Notes under the pieces: generated by a model | The model's database searches: none | The model's input: only the letters and a program-made list of their open reading frames with translations | What the model was told of the DNA's origin: nothing | In this document: one piece after another, positions 27,288-35,863 of the stretch | Numbering within the stretch: position 1 is the stretch's first letter | Layout of the letters: the number at the start of each line of letters is the position of its first letter | From: Terriglobales bacterium | Lineage (GTDB): Bacteria; Acidobacteriota; Terriglobia; Terriglobales; Acidobacteriaceae | Direction: 5' to 3' | NCBI GenBank assembly: GCA_035487355.1 | Contig: DATHMF010000030.1 | Span: 62,001 to 126,000, forward strand | Length of the DNA: 64,000 bases | Translations under genes and position numbers: made by a program

Positions 27288-27523
27288 AGATCGTAATTAA
27301 ACGCTGCCTCATTTGAAGCGAGCACCGCATTCGGGCCGTGAGCCTGAAGAAACTTCTCGCCGACAAACTCGGAGTTACACCCAGGATTACCATGGGAACC
27401 CTGGGTATGCTCGATGTCTTTGTCGATGGCCAACGTATTTTTTCTTATCGAGAGGCCGGGCACATGCCCGAGGATGAGGAAATTCTCGGTTTGATTCAAG
27501 CGCAAAGCGGGAAAGCTCAGTAG
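27284..27523 (+). CDS. Probable selenoprotein, SelW/Rdx family (in-frame TGA = selenocysteine 11)
   Basis: Read from ATG 27284, the frame meets TGA at 27314-27316 and then continues open to TAG 27521-27523, giving 79 residues. The start reads MKIVIKRCLI-U, a C8-x-x-U11 redox motif after the first strand, exactly where SelW/Rdx proteins carry CxxU or CxxC. The rest matches the family: GMLDVFVDGQRIFS, then G-H-M-P and EEILGLI. The ATG overlaps the upstream stop by four bases. Directly after the TGA is a two-stem hairpin fitting a bacterial SECIS. Ordinary gene calling would report only a 61-residue fragment from GTG 27338, without the redox motif. A pseudogene or a true stop with re-initiation are the alternatives. 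Rdx proteins are thioredoxin-fold oxidoreductases of uncertain substrate. Confidence 0.75.
27314..27360 (+). promoter_or_regulatory. Candidate bacterial SECIS element following the UGA
   Basis: After UGA 27314-27316, a lower stem GCGAG (27318-27322) pairs with CUCGC (27356-27360). An apical seven-pair stem, UUCGGGC (27330-27336) with GCCUGAA (27342-27348, one G-U pair), closes the five-base loop CGUGA (27337-27341). The loop lies 21-25 bases after the UGA and has G in its second position, within the known limits for SelB-binding bacterial SECIS elements. Assessed by eye only. Confidence 0.6.
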
Positions 27524-27529
27524 CTGATT

Positions 27530-28519
27530 TTACCGGCCTTGAAAGTGCACGACGAAATCGCCTTCGAGATTGGCGGGACGGTCGTTGCACAACAATGGAA
27601 GAAACTTCCAGCTTGAAACCGCCTTCAGTGCCTCAGCATTCAGGTCGGGGCGGGGAGAAGACTCGATTTGCACTCCCGCAACGGTTCCATCGGCCATGAC
27701 CCTTCCGTGCACGATGACATCGGTAATATCGTTGCCCGCGTTGCCGCTTGGTGGCATCGGGGTAGAGATGCCGACGGGGCGCCGCATGGTCGAGCACGAG
27801 TACAGGGTGTTCCAATGCTGCGACGGAGGTGAAAATAGATTAGGGTCCATGGGACCCTCGATGGCCTTCATGTTTTGCTCAATCTCGAGTTGCACCACGC
27901 CCCGCACAAAGCGGCGGGTATGTCCGGGCTCCCAGAGGTTCCCTATCTGAAAGTAGTCGGTATTTTCAATCACCTCATCGCCGACTTGCCAGCGTAAAAG
28001 CGTGCCGCGTTCGCTATCCACACAGATTTGATTTGCCTGCAGGGTGTTGCCGAAGTGAGTCTCGAAGTTAATGCATTTCGCTGGACGGCCTAGCACGCTG
28101 GCCCCGTCAATTGAGCGGATGACGTCCTCCTGATCGAAGCGGCCCAGGCGGATGGGTAACTGCCTGCGAACTTCGCGCACTTGCGCGGGCATGACGGTGG
28201 TTGAGGACTCCGAAATACGGTTGCCCGAGAGGACGATGACGGTGTGGTAGTCACCAAAAGTAATTTCATCGCGATGGCCGGCCGCGCCTGCAGAAACACG
28301 CGTCATCGTGCCCTCTTTCACTGTGCCATCGGCTTCGTGAACACGGAATGTGACCACGTATTCATAATTGGGAAGAGCTCCGGGCAGACTCACCGCGTTG
28401 GCTACTTCCAGCAGATGAACGGCCTGGTCACGCAGCTTGATATCTTCAGCGTGCAGCAGAGTCCGGCAGAATAGGGTTGTAACCAGGAACAACCAGGTAC
28501 AGTGAGTCGTACGGGCCAT
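27530..28519 (-). CDS. Secreted TonB C-terminal-domain protein
   Basis: 329 residues. A signal peptide (about 1-24, ending LLHA) leads to a beta-rich body and, in the last 90 residues, a TonB C-terminal-like domain: DVIVHGRVMADGTVAGVQIESS, then LNAEALKAVSSWKFLPLL. There is no N-terminal cytosolic or long periplasmic proline spacer, so this is not a classical TonB. Acidobacteria encode many such proteins with unknown roles. It is convergent with the selenoprotein gene, six bases away. Confidence 0.8.
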   Translation of the reverse strand: MARTTHCTWLFLVTTLFCRTLLHAEDIKLRDQAVHLLEVANAVSLPGALPNYEYVVTFRVHEADGTVKEGTMTRVSAGAAGHRDEITFGDYHTVIVLSGNRISESSTTVMPAQVREVRRQLPIRLGRFDQEDVIRSIDGASVLGRPAKCINFETHFGNTLQANQICVDSERGTLLRWQVGDEVIENTDYFQIGNLWEPGHTRRFVRGVVQLEIEQNMKAIEGPMDPNLFSPPSQHWNTLYSCSTMRRPVGISTPMPPSGNAGNDITDVIVHGRVMADGTVAGVQIESSPRPDLNAEALKAVSSWKFLPLLCNDRPANLEGDFVVHFQGR

Positions 28520-28672
28520 GCTTACCTCCGGGCACCGAATCTGGAGAGTTCATATTACTTCAGGGCAGCCACCGACACTCCATTAGATTCTCTTATCTTT
28601 GTATAATCAATAGTTCTGGATGGCTTCCAGTCATCAGTCGGGCTTCAGCGCCCTCACACCTAAGGAGTTCGT

Positions 28673-29815
28673 TTGGATTTCCAACTCAATGATGAGCAGC
28701 TTCAGCTAAAAAAGAGCGTTCGCGAATTTGCCGAGCGCGAGATTGCCCCTCACGTCATGAAGTGGGATGAAGAGGGCGAGTTCCCACTGGCCACGGTCAA
28801 AGAGCTGGGGAAACTGGGGCTGCTGGGAGTGACTTTTCCCACCGAGTATGGCGGCGCCGGCATGGGCTACGTGGAATATGTGACCGCCATCGAAGAGCTC
28901 TCGCGTGTAGATGGGTCGGTGGGCATCATCGTGGCAGCCCATACCTCGCTCTGCAGCAATCATATTTTTGTGGCGGGCAATGAAGAGCAGAAAAAGAAAT
29001 ATATTCCCAAGCTGGCCAGCGGCGAATTCATTGGCGCGTGGGGGCTGACCGAGCCGGGCTCAGGCTCCGATGCCGGTGGGGCGCGCTGCACGGCGGTGCG
29101 CAAGGGCGATTGTTGGGTCATCAACGGCACCAAGACCTTCTGCACCAACGGTCACTATGCAGACGTCGTGGTGGTGATTGCCGTGACCGATAAGGCCGCG
29201 CACACCCACGGTCTCTCTGCTTTTGTAGTGGAGAAAGGCACGAAAGGGTTCCGTCCGGGCAAAAAGGAAAACAAGCTTGGACTGCGGGCCAGCGACACGG
29301 CTGAGTTGATCTTTGAAGATTGTGCTGTTCCGGCATCTCATCTGCTGGGCAAAGAGGGTGATGGGTTCATAGATGCCATGCGCATCCTCGATGGCGGACG
29401 CATCTCCATTGCCGCACTCTCGCTGGGAATTGCCCAGGGAGCGTTTGACGCAGCGCTCAAATACTCCAAGCAGCGCAAGCAGTTCGGGAAAGCCATCAGC
29501 GAGTTCCAGGCCATCCAATGGAAGCTGGCGGACATGGCCACAGAAATTGATGCCGCCCGCCTGCTCACCATGCGCGCTGCTGCCATGAAAGACGCAGGAG
29601 AAAAAACCACCTTGGAGTCATCCATGGCTAAACTCTTTGCCAGCGAAACCGCTGTCAAGTGCGCCAATGAAGGTGTACAGATTCATGGCGGCTATGGGTT
29701 TATTAAAGATTACCCGGCAGAAAAATTTTATCGCGACGTGAAATTGTGCACCATCGGCGAAGGGACGAGCGAGATCCAGCGCATGGTGATCGCGCGGCAG
29801 TTGTTGAAGTCGTAG
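28673..29815 (+). CDS. Acyl-CoA dehydrogenase (short/branched-chain type)
   Basis: 380 residues from TTG 28673, supported by TAAGGAG five bases upstream. The three ACAD domains are complete, with [13 protein letters not shown] for FAD contact, [43 protein letters not shown], and the catalytic glutamate E363 in IGEGTSEIQ. It oxidises acyl-CoA to enoyl-CoA and passes electrons to ETF. E363 at this position is that of short- and medium-chain enzymes, not isovaleryl-CoA dehydrogenase. It may serve fatty acid or branched-chain breakdown together with the liu-type genes at the right end. Single gene. Confidence 0.92.
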   Translation: MDFQLNDEQLQLKKSVREFAEREIAPHVMKWDEEGEFPLATVKELGKLGLLGVTFPTEYGGAGMGYVEYVTAIEELSRVDGSVGIIVAAHTSLCSNHIFVAGNEEQKKKYIPKLASGEFIGAWGLTEPGSGSDAGGARCTAVRKGDCWVINGTKTFCTNGHYADVVVVIAVTDKAAHTHGLSAFVVEKGTKGFRPGKKENKLGLRASDTAELIFEDCAVPASHLLGKEGDGFIDAMRILDGGRISIAALSLGIAQGAFDAALKYSKQRKQFGKAISEFQAIQWKLADMATEIDAARLLTMRAAAMKDAGEKTTLESSMAKLFASETAVKCANEGVQIHGGYGFIKDYPAEKFYRDVKLCTIGEGTSEIQRMVIARQLLKS

Positions 29816-30032
29816 TGATGGCGGCGCTCGTTTAAAAATGTAGCGCGGCCCGATTAAGGCCGTGCGTGGCTCCAGTCTCCATCGGAGGTCCTTCGCGCCA
29901 AAAACGGGCGCTTAGGACGACACTCCTTAGAGAGCACAGATTCCAGGAAAGGTCGACTGAGCGATTTTCCATTTAAAAAATTTATCCGCTTCCAAATGAG
30001 GCGAAGCACGTCTTAATGCATGGAGGGGAACC

Positions 30033-31841
30033 ATGAGAATTCAAGTTGTATTAGTGACATTTTTGTTTCTATTAACATTTATGGTAAATGCACAGACCAA
30101 TTCTGCGCCGGCGCCCACTAAGTCCGCACCTCCGGATTGGGTGCAGCGCAGCAACGAAAATACGCGCATTGTGCTGGAGTCGGAGTCCAAGTTTGCGCCG
30201 GAATTTTATGCCCGCCAGGGAGTCACGGGAATTGACAACGATATCCGCGATCTGAAACCGGGGGTGGAAGAGCGTACGCGCGCGGCTGAAGCCGATGTGG
30301 TCAAACAATTGGAGCAACGTTTGGCCAAGGAAAAAGACCCGCTGATCCGCCAGGATCTGGAGATCCTGATTAAGGCGGAGAACGACAACATCAAAGGATC
30401 GTTGTTGCAGGAAAAATACGAGATTCCCTATTTCAACGTTGGCCGCGTCGTTTATTTCGGAATATTCAGCTTGCTCGATGATCAGGTGGCTGCCGAGCGC
30501 CGTCCGGCAGCGTTGGTGCGGCTGCGAAAATACACCGGCATGGAAGCCGGAACCACGCCCCTTACACAGTTGGCGCAGGACCGCATCCAGGAACGCCTGA
30601 ACAAGCCCGGTCTGTTAGGCCCCGCGAAATTGCAGGTGGAAGACGACCTGGCCAACACCAGGTTCTTTGTAGATGGCATCGGCAAGCTCTTTGAAAAATA
30701 TAAGATCACCGGGTACGAAGAGGCGTATGCAAAGCTGAAACAGCAGCTCGCCGACTACGAAACTTTTGTTCGCAAAGAAATACTGCCGCACGCGCGCCAG
30801 GATTTTCGCCTGCCTCCTGAGGAGTATGCTTTCGCCCTGGAGAACTACGGTGTGGATATCCCTCCCGCAGAACTGGCTGGCATGGCGCACAAGGCCTTTA
30901 CCGAAATACAAGGGCAGATGCAGACGGTGGCAGCGCAGGTAGCCAAGGAAAAAGGATATAAGGTCAGCGATTACCGCGATGTCATCCGTGAACTGAAGAA
31001 AGACCAGATTGTGGGCGATGCCATCCTGCCGCATTACCAGCAGCGGTTGAAAGACATTGAAGCCATCATTCGCCGCGAACATCTGGTCACGCTTCCCGAG
31101 CGCGCAGCGCGCATACGGCTGGCCAGCGACGCTGAGACCGCGGCGCAGCCGGCGGCCCACATGGTGCCACCGCGCCTGCTGGGGAATACCGGCGAGCAGG
31201 GCGAATTCGTTCTGCCGCTGAATATTCCTGCGCCGCCGGGCTCGAAAGACGCGATGATGAAATATGACGACTTCACCTTTGCGGCTGCTTCCTGGACCCT
31301 GACCTCGCACGAAGCGCGTCCGGGACACGAGCTGCAGTTCGACTACATGATCGAGAAAGGCGTATCCCAGGCCCGCGCGCTCTACGCGTTCAACAGCGTG
31401 AATGTCGAAGGCTGGGGACTCTACTCGGAGTACATCATGCAACCGTTCATGCCCCACGATGGCCAGCTTATTTCTCTGCAACACCGGCTCATGCGCGCCA
31501 CTCGCGCATTCGTTGATCCGGAATTGCAGGCGGGGAAGCTTACTCCCGATCAGGTCAGGGACATATTGTTGAACGATGTAGTACTTTCGCCGGCCATGGC
31601 CAAGGAAGAAGTGGAGCGCTACACCTTCCGCGCGCCGGGACAGGCGACCTCGTATTTCTACGGATACACGCGCCTGCGTGAGTTGCGTGCCGACGTGGAA
31701 AAAGCGCAGGGCCAGCACTTCGACCAGCAGAAATATCACGATTTCATTCTGTCGCAGGGGCTGCTGCCGCCTCATCTATTGCGCAAAGCTGTAATGCAGG
31801 ACTATGTTGGCGAAGCCAACTCCTCAAAAGCCGGGAATTGA
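30033..31841 (+). CDS. Secreted DUF885-family (putative metallopeptidase) protein
   Basis: 602 residues with a signal peptide (MRIQVVLVTFLFLLTFMVNAQ). The DUF885 core carries H426-E427 in SHEARPGHELQ, the HExxPGH-like motif of the family, a likely zinc ligand set, plus EGWGLYSEY further on. Family members are often annotated as peptidases, and the substrate is unknown. An 18-base leader contains GGAGGGG before ATG 30033. It is followed 54 bases later by meaB, but is probably a separate unit. Confidence 0.85.
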   Translation: MRIQVVLVTFLFLLTFMVNAQTNSAPAPTKSAPPDWVQRSNENTRIVLESESKFAPEFYARQGVTGIDNDIRDLKPGVEERTRAAEADVVKQLEQRLAKEKDPLIRQDLEILIKAENDNIKGSLLQEKYEIPYFNVGRVVYFGIFSLLDDQVAAERRPAALVRLRKYTGMEAGTTPLTQLAQDRIQERLNKPGLLGPAKLQVEDDLANTRFFVDGIGKLFEKYKITGYEEAYAKLKQQLADYETFVRKEILPHARQDFRLPPEEYAFALENYGVDIPPAELAGMAHKAFTEIQGQMQTVAAQVAKEKGYKVSDYRDVIRELKKDQIVGDAILPHYQQRLKDIEAIIRREHLVTLPERAARIRLASDAETAAQPAAHMVPPRLLGNTGEQGEFVLPLNIPAPPGSKDAMMKYDDFTFAAASWTLTSHEARPGHELQFDYMIEKGVSQARALYAFNSVNVEGWGLYSEYIMQPFMPHDGQLISLQHRLMRATRAFVDPELQAGKLTPDQVRDILLNDVVLSPAMAKEEVERYTFRAPGQATSYFYGYTRLRELRADVEKAQGQHFDQQKYHDFILSQGLLPPHLLRKAVMQDYVGEANSSKAGN

Positions 31842-31895
31842 TTTATCGTTGGAAGAGGCGCGGCCCGTCGCAACAAGCCGCGCCTCAGTTCAACC

Positions 31896-32855
31896 TTGAA
31901 ATCCGACAACAACAATTGGGTGGATCGCGTACGCTCGGGCGACGTGCGCTCGCTGGCGCGGGCCATCAGCGCGATTGAAAATTCCGCTCCTGAATCCACC
32001 GAGCTGCTGAAAGCCCTCTTTCCTTATAGCGGACGCGCCCGCATCGTCGGTCTCACCGGCGCTCCCGGTTCAGGAAAAAGCACGCTCGTAGACCAGCTTG
32101 CCCGCGAATATCGCAAGCAACAAAAGACAGTCGGGATCATTGCGGTTGATCCGACCAGTCCTTATACCGGCGGCGCGATTCTGGGCGACCGCATCCGCAT
32201 GCAAACTCACCATGCTGACAGCGGCATCTACATTCGCAGCATGGCAACGCGCGGCTTCCTCGGTGGCTTGGCGCGCACCACCGCCGATGTGGCCACCGTG
32301 CTCGATGCCTCGGGCAAAGACCTGGTGCTCGTGGAGACCGTGGGCGTAGGACAGGATGAGATTGATATCGTTCGCCTGGCCGATATCACAATCGTGATTC
32401 TGGTTCCCGGTATGGGAGACGACGTGCAAACCATCAAGGCCGGCATCATGGAAATTGCCGACATCTTTGTCATCAATAAAAGCGACCGCGAGGGCGCCGA
32501 ACGCGTGGAGCGTGAAATCCGCGCCATGCAGACCCTGGCTGTGCGCAAAGATACATGGACCCCGCCGATCGTCAAAACCGTGGCATCGGAGGGTAAGGGA
32601 ATTACTGAGCTGGTAGCGACGATCGCCGAGTACGAAAAATTCTTGCAGCGCGAAGGATTGGAGCTGAAAAAGAAGATCAGCAACTGGCGGGAGCGGCTGA
32701 TCGAAATGCTGCGCGAGGCCTTGCTGGAGCGCGTGTTGCGAGAGAAACTCAGCGCCGAGCAGATTGCGCACTATGCCCAGGAGGTGGCGGAGCATAGACG
32801 CGATCCGTATACGCTGGTGCAGGAGCTGGCGAATGGCGGAAATTTGAAGTCGTAG
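31896..32855 (+). CDS. meaB: Methylmalonyl-CoA mutase-associated GTPase MeaB
   Basis: 319 residues, TTG start without an obvious ribosome site. The MeaB/ArgK GTPase shows the P-loop GAPGSGKSTL, VDPTSPYTGGAILGDRIRM, VETVGVGQDE and the NKSD guanine motif, with a C-terminal helical arm. MeaB loads and protects the cobalamin of methylmalonyl-CoA mutase. The epimerase gene lies 23 bases downstream, which supports a propionyl-CoA route (mutase not in this window). Confidence 0.93.
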   Translation: MKSDNNNWVDRVRSGDVRSLARAISAIENSAPESTELLKALFPYSGRARIVGLTGAPGSGKSTLVDQLAREYRKQQKTVGIIAVDPTSPYTGGAILGDRIRMQTHHADSGIYIRSMATRGFLGGLARTTADVATVLDASGKDLVLVETVGVGQDEIDIVRLADITIVILVPGMGDDVQTIKAGIMEIADIFVINKSDREGAERVEREIRAMQTLAVRKDTWTPPIVKTVASEGKGITELVATIAEYEKFLQREGLELKKKISNWRERLIEMLREALLERVLREKLSAEQIAHYAQEVAEHRRDPYTLVQELANGGNLKS

Positions 32856-32878
32856 GTTAAAGTGTAATCAATAGAACT

Positions 32879-33286
32879 ATGGCCTCGATTGACCATCTCG
32901 GAATTGCCGTAAAGTCGCTGGCCGAAGCCCGCAAATTTTACGAAGCCCTGGGCATGAAGGTCATCGGTGAAGAAGTGGTAGAACACGAAAAAGTTCGTGT
33001 GGCCATGGTGCCGGTGGGCGAGAGCCGCATCGAGCTGCTGGAAGCTACCAGCGAGGAGTCGCCGGTCGCGCGTTTTATCGCCAAACGTGGTGAAGGACTG
33101 CATCACGTTGCGCTGAGCGTCCCCGATCTTTCGGCTGCGGTGGAGCAGCTTAAGAAGAATGGCACACGCCTGGTTTCGGATGAAATCAAGGTCGGCGCCG
33201 GCGGTCATCTTTATGTTTTTGTGCATCCTTCTTCCACAGGCGGCGTGCTGCTGGAGCTGTGTGAAGATCCGCCACTCGGGGTGTGA
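32879..33286 (+). CDS. mce: Methylmalonyl-CoA epimerase
   Basis: 135 residues, one vicinal-oxygen-chelate domain. Likely metal ligands are H6 (IDHLGIAV), H78-H79 in GLHHVAL and E in the VLLELCEDPP tail. The enzyme interconverts the (S) and (R) forms of methylmalonyl-CoA for the mutase. Immediate linkage to meaB strengthens the call. tsaB follows 38 bases on. Confidence 0.93.
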   Translation: MASIDHLGIAVKSLAEARKFYEALGMKVIGEEVVEHEKVRVAMVPVGESRIELLEATSEESPVARFIAKRGEGLHHVALSVPDLSAAVEQLKKNGTRLVSDEIKVGAGGHLYVFVHPSSTGGVLLELCEDPPLGV

Positions 33287-33324
33287 GATTCTGTGTTTGA
33301 GATCCCGTCTTTGAGATTCCGAAG

Positions 33325-34020
33325 ATGCTGATTTTGGCGGTTGACACCTCGGGCAAACAGGGCAGTATTGCTCTGGCGCGCGGCGATGCCGCGAGTTTCG
33401 AGCTGATTGAGAGCGTTCCCGTTGCGGGAGGGACATTTTCAGCGCAATTGATTCCCGCAATCGCAGGTCTGCTGGCCAGGCATGGAATTCCCAAAGAGAA
33501 ACTTGAGGGCATTGCAGCGGCATCAGGTCCGGGATCGTTTACCGGACTGCGAATAGGGCTGGCTGCCGTCAAGGGCCTGGGGGAAACACTGGGCAAACCG
33601 ATTGCTGCGGTTTCCGTTTTGGAGGCCTGCGCCGATATGCAGAGGGCCCAAGTGCGGAAAGAAGTCCAGAAAGAAGACAAAGGCGAAGGCGAGATTCTGG
33701 CGGTGCTGGATGCCTCGCGCGGAGACGTTTTTCTAGGCAATTTCCAGGCAGAGGGAAACCGGCTTCAATGTCTGGGAGAGACCCTGATGAGCATGGCAGA
33801 GTTCGTGCAATATCTGCGCGAGCAAAACCGGCCACAGATGCTCTGCTCTCCCGATGAGAGCGTGGTCCATGCTCTTGAACAGCAAGGTATTACAGTCACA
33901 AAAAGCGAGCGCCCGGGCAGTCGGGAAATTGCCCGCCTGGGATTGCGGAAAATTGCGGTCGGTGAGGTAGTATCTCCAGAGGCGCTCGATGCGAACTATA
34001 TCCGCCGGGCTTTAATCTAA
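33325..34020 (+). CDS. tsaB: tRNA threonylcarbamoyladenosine synthesis protein TsaB
   Basis: 231 residues. The TsaB/YeaZ ASKHA-type fold shows AVDTSGKQGSIALA at the N terminus and ASGPGSFTGLRIGLAAVKGL (about 66-85). TsaB partners TsaD in attaching threonylcarbamoyl to A37 of ANN-decoding tRNAs. It is followed by rimI, a common bacterial pairing. The stop codon overlaps the start of a structured repeat. Confidence 0.92.
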   Translation: MLILAVDTSGKQGSIALARGDAASFELIESVPVAGGTFSAQLIPAIAGLLARHGIPKEKLEGIAAASGPGSFTGLRIGLAAVKGLGETLGKPIAAVSVLEACADMQRAQVRKEVQKEDKGEGEILAVLDASRGDVFLGNFQAEGNRLQCLGETLMSMAEFVQYLREQNRPQMLCSPDESVVHALEQQGITVTKSERPGSREIARLGLRKIAVGEVVSPEALDANYIRRALI

Positions 34021-34131
34021 GGGCTCCGCAGCCAAAACAAGCTGCTGCGCCCTCGTGCTGCGCTCGCGCAGTTCGGCGCTCGCATCGCGCTCACCCTAAT
34101 CTTTGTAAGATACACTCATGGCAGGTAGACG
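34015..34131 (+). repeat. Structured intergenic repeat copy 2
   Basis: Matches 26848-26990 from CTAAGGGCTCCGCAGCC to AGATACACT. The first hairpin is conserved (AGGG, GCAGC / GCTGC, CCCT). The second differs in sequence but still pairs (CTGCGC / GCGCAG), which hints at selection for structure. Overlaps the tsaB stop and ends at the rimI start. Confidence 0.6.
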
Positions 34132-34614
34132 ATGCCAATCGTAATCCGTCCTGCGGTCGTTGCCGATGTGCCTATCATGATGGCGCTGGCCAGCCGTGCT
34201 GCCACCGCGGCGCAATGGAGGGCGAAAGATTACGAAGACCTCTTTCGGGCCGATGTGGTCAGACGCCACAGCCTGGTCCTTGAAGAAAAGGGCGTAGTGC
34301 AGGCATTTATTGTGGCGCGGCAGATGCAGAATGAATGGGAAATTGAGAACATTGCCACAGCGGCCAAAGCCCGCCGCCACGGCCTGGGCACGCGGCTGCT
34401 GGGAGAAATGATGGCCATCGCTTACAGTTTTGCCGCACAGGAGGTCACACTCGAGGTGCGCAAATCCAATAAGGCCGCGCGGGCGCTCTATGAAAAGTGG
34501 GGGTTTGAGGAGAGCGGACGGCGCAAGGCCTACTACACCTCTCCGGTGGAAGATGCAATCATTTTCCGCTTCGCTTTTCCAAAAAAATTTCCTGAAACGA
34601 TTGAAGCCGGGTAA
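34132..34614 (+). CDS. rimI: Ribosomal-protein-alanine N-acetyltransferase RimI-like GNAT
   Basis: 160 residues with the GNAT acetyl-CoA site RRHGLGTRLLGEM, then EVTLEVRKSNKAARALYEKWGF and a C-terminal YYTSPVEDAIIF. These match RimI proteins that acetylate ribosomal protein S18. Its position after tsaB is the usual one. The true substrate in this lineage is assumed, not shown. Confidence 0.85.
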   Translation: MPIVIRPAVVADVPIMMALASRAATAAQWRAKDYEDLFRADVVRRHSLVLEEKGVVQAFIVARQMQNEWEIENIATAAKARRHGLGTRLLGEMMAIAYSFAAQEVTLEVRKSNKAARALYEKWGFEESGRRKAYYTSPVEDAIIFRFAFPKKFPETIEAG

Positions 34615-34682
34615 GCCGTATGTTAACCTTCCTTTAACAATCGATCTTCCAGATCAAATCAATGGTCAGGAGGTTTTTCTGG

Positions 34683-34916
34683 ATGGCGACTCAAGTCAAA
34701 GATCACCTTATGGCCAGCCACGAAGAATTTCGCAGGCTGGCACAGGAACACTCTCAATACTCTCAACGTCTCGATTCCCTCATCCAAAAAAGATATCTCT
34801 CCGAAGAAGAAAAATTGGAAGAGGTGCGTCTGAAGAAACTTAAACTTCGCATTAAAGACCAGATGGAGCTGCTGGAACATACATACCGGCAGCAGCACGA
34901 ACATATTGTAGCCTGA
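34683..34916 (+). CDS. YdcH-like (DUF465) small protein
   Basis: 77 residues from ATG 34683, with AGGAGG nine bases upstream; the earlier ATG 34662 has no such site. The DUF465 pattern is clear: FRRLAQEHSQYSQRLDSLIQK, then SEEEKLEEVRLKKLKLRIKDQM. It forms a helical hairpin of unknown function. An intrinsic terminator lies 12 bases after the stop. Confidence 0.85.
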   Translation: MATQVKDHLMASHEEFRRLAQEHSQYSQRLDSLIQKRYLSEEEKLEEVRLKKLKLRIKDQMELLEHTYRQQHEHIVA

Positions 34917-34928
34917 TCGTTTCTCCAT

Positions 34929-34967
34929 CCCCCGCTGCGCGAGATTATGCAGCGGGGGTTTGTGTTT
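34929..34967 (+). terminator. Intrinsic terminator after the YdcH-like gene
   Basis: A perfect 10-bp stem CCCCCGCTGC (34929-34938) / GCAGCGGGGG (34949-34958), ten-base loop, followed by TTTGTGTTTG. Confidence 0.8.
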
Positions 34968-34997
34968 GTGGGCGACGGCCTCTCTCTTGAGCTAAAA

Positions 34998-35089
34998 AAG
35001 GCTTGTTAACCGCGAGGCGCTGAGACGCGGAGGAAATCGGGTCATTGTGTTCATCGGGTGATTGAGTCATTGTGTAATCGGGTAATGCT
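34998..35089 (+). repeat. Two short intergenic repeat types in tandem
   Basis: TTAACCGCGAGGCGCTGAGACGC belongs to the GCAGAGG-type family (see 23511). From about 35037, GTCATTGTGTTCATCGGGTGATTGAGTCATTGTG is a tandem run of ATTGxxTCATTG words like the longer block at 57924-58107. Confidence 0.55.
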
Positions 35090-35467
35090 CTAATCCAACT
35101 CACAGCTCTTTGGGGCCGGAAACAGTTTGCGGCGGAAGCGGGCGAACAGGTCATAGCCGAAATCCCGTATGGGACGCGGGACCAGGCGCAAAATAGCGGC
35201 GTAAAAAGGCCAGGGCTGAGGCAGCCTGGAAAAGATATAAAGCCCGGCCGAAGAGCGGGTCAGCAGCCCCTTTTCGCGGCTGAGCAGAATAAGGCTGTCA
35301 GGCAGGCGGGAGCGCTGTTCCTCGGGTATTTTCTGACGAAACCTTTCACCTTGGAGCGGGGCATACTCAAATTGCCCTTTGCGGTCGCGTTTGCGCACAA
35401 AGCGCGCGCTTCCATGGCAAAAGCCGCACTCGCCATCGTAGAACAAGAGGTCGTGTTCGCTCATCAT
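35090..35467 (-). CDS. DCC-family thiol-disulfide oxidoreductase
   Basis: 125 residues from the ATG at 35467 (a second ATG follows at 35464); GGAAGGGG lies just upstream. The open frame reaches 35539 but that part lacks family character. The signature DGECGFCHG holds the CxxC redox pair near residue 12. Members of this thioredoxin-like family (DUF393) reduce or oxidise thiols; the partner is unknown. The C terminus has basic residues and a final cysteine. Confidence 0.85.
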   Translation of the reverse strand: MMSEHDLLFYDGECGFCHGSARFVRKRDRKGQFEYAPLQGERFRQKIPEEQRSRLPDSLILLSREKGLLTRSSAGLYIFSRLPQPWPFYAAILRLVPRPIRDFGYDLFARFRRKLFPAPKSCELD

Positions 35468-35863
35468 TCGCCCCTTCCAGTCTAAAGCAAAGGGCGAGCC
35501 AAAGGGGGCCCTGGAACAGGCCTTCTTTTGGGCCTGCAAAGCCTCGCAAAGTGGCCCAAAAAAGCCTCCGGTGGGGCCGGAGGCATAAAGTGTACTGTGG
35601 TTTAGGAGAGCTTACTATGGACGTGTACGGCGTCCATGTCCCTATAAACCCAGCCCCCGGGAAAAGTTGCGCAGAAAAAGGGCCGAAAAATAGCTTAATT
35701 TCCGCGTGAAAAGCCAAAGGCCGATGTGGAAGAGATGGCCGTTTCCTAGACTATCTACAAACTGGCATTTCGGGTAGAGCTACCTTGGAACCGCTTTTAG
35801 GAATATGTAAAGGCGATTGTCCTGTTTGGTTGGAAGCCGGAGCAGGAATTAGCGAACAGCAGA
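35468..35863. other. Intergenic region with terminator and hairpins
   Basis: 396 bases. Contains the terminator described below and a second inverted repeat ATGGACG/CGTCCAT (35616-35636). A 30-codon plus-strand frame from 35616 with TTAGGAG upstream is not supported by any homology. A short minus-strand RNA ending at the terminator is possible. Confidence 0.4.
35558..35584 (-). terminator. Intrinsic terminator, minus strand
   Basis: Stem GCCTCCGG/CCGGAGGC (35564-35571 with 35577-35584), five-base loop, then TTTTTT on the minus strand (35558-35563). It ends transcripts coming from the membrane-protein gene or from an RNA in this gap. Confidence 0.75.

Noticed and set aside
27338..27523. 61-residue ORF from GTG as a complete gene
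   Set aside because: It lacks the first strand and redox motif; the longer reading through the TGA explains the ATGA overlap and the hairpin better.
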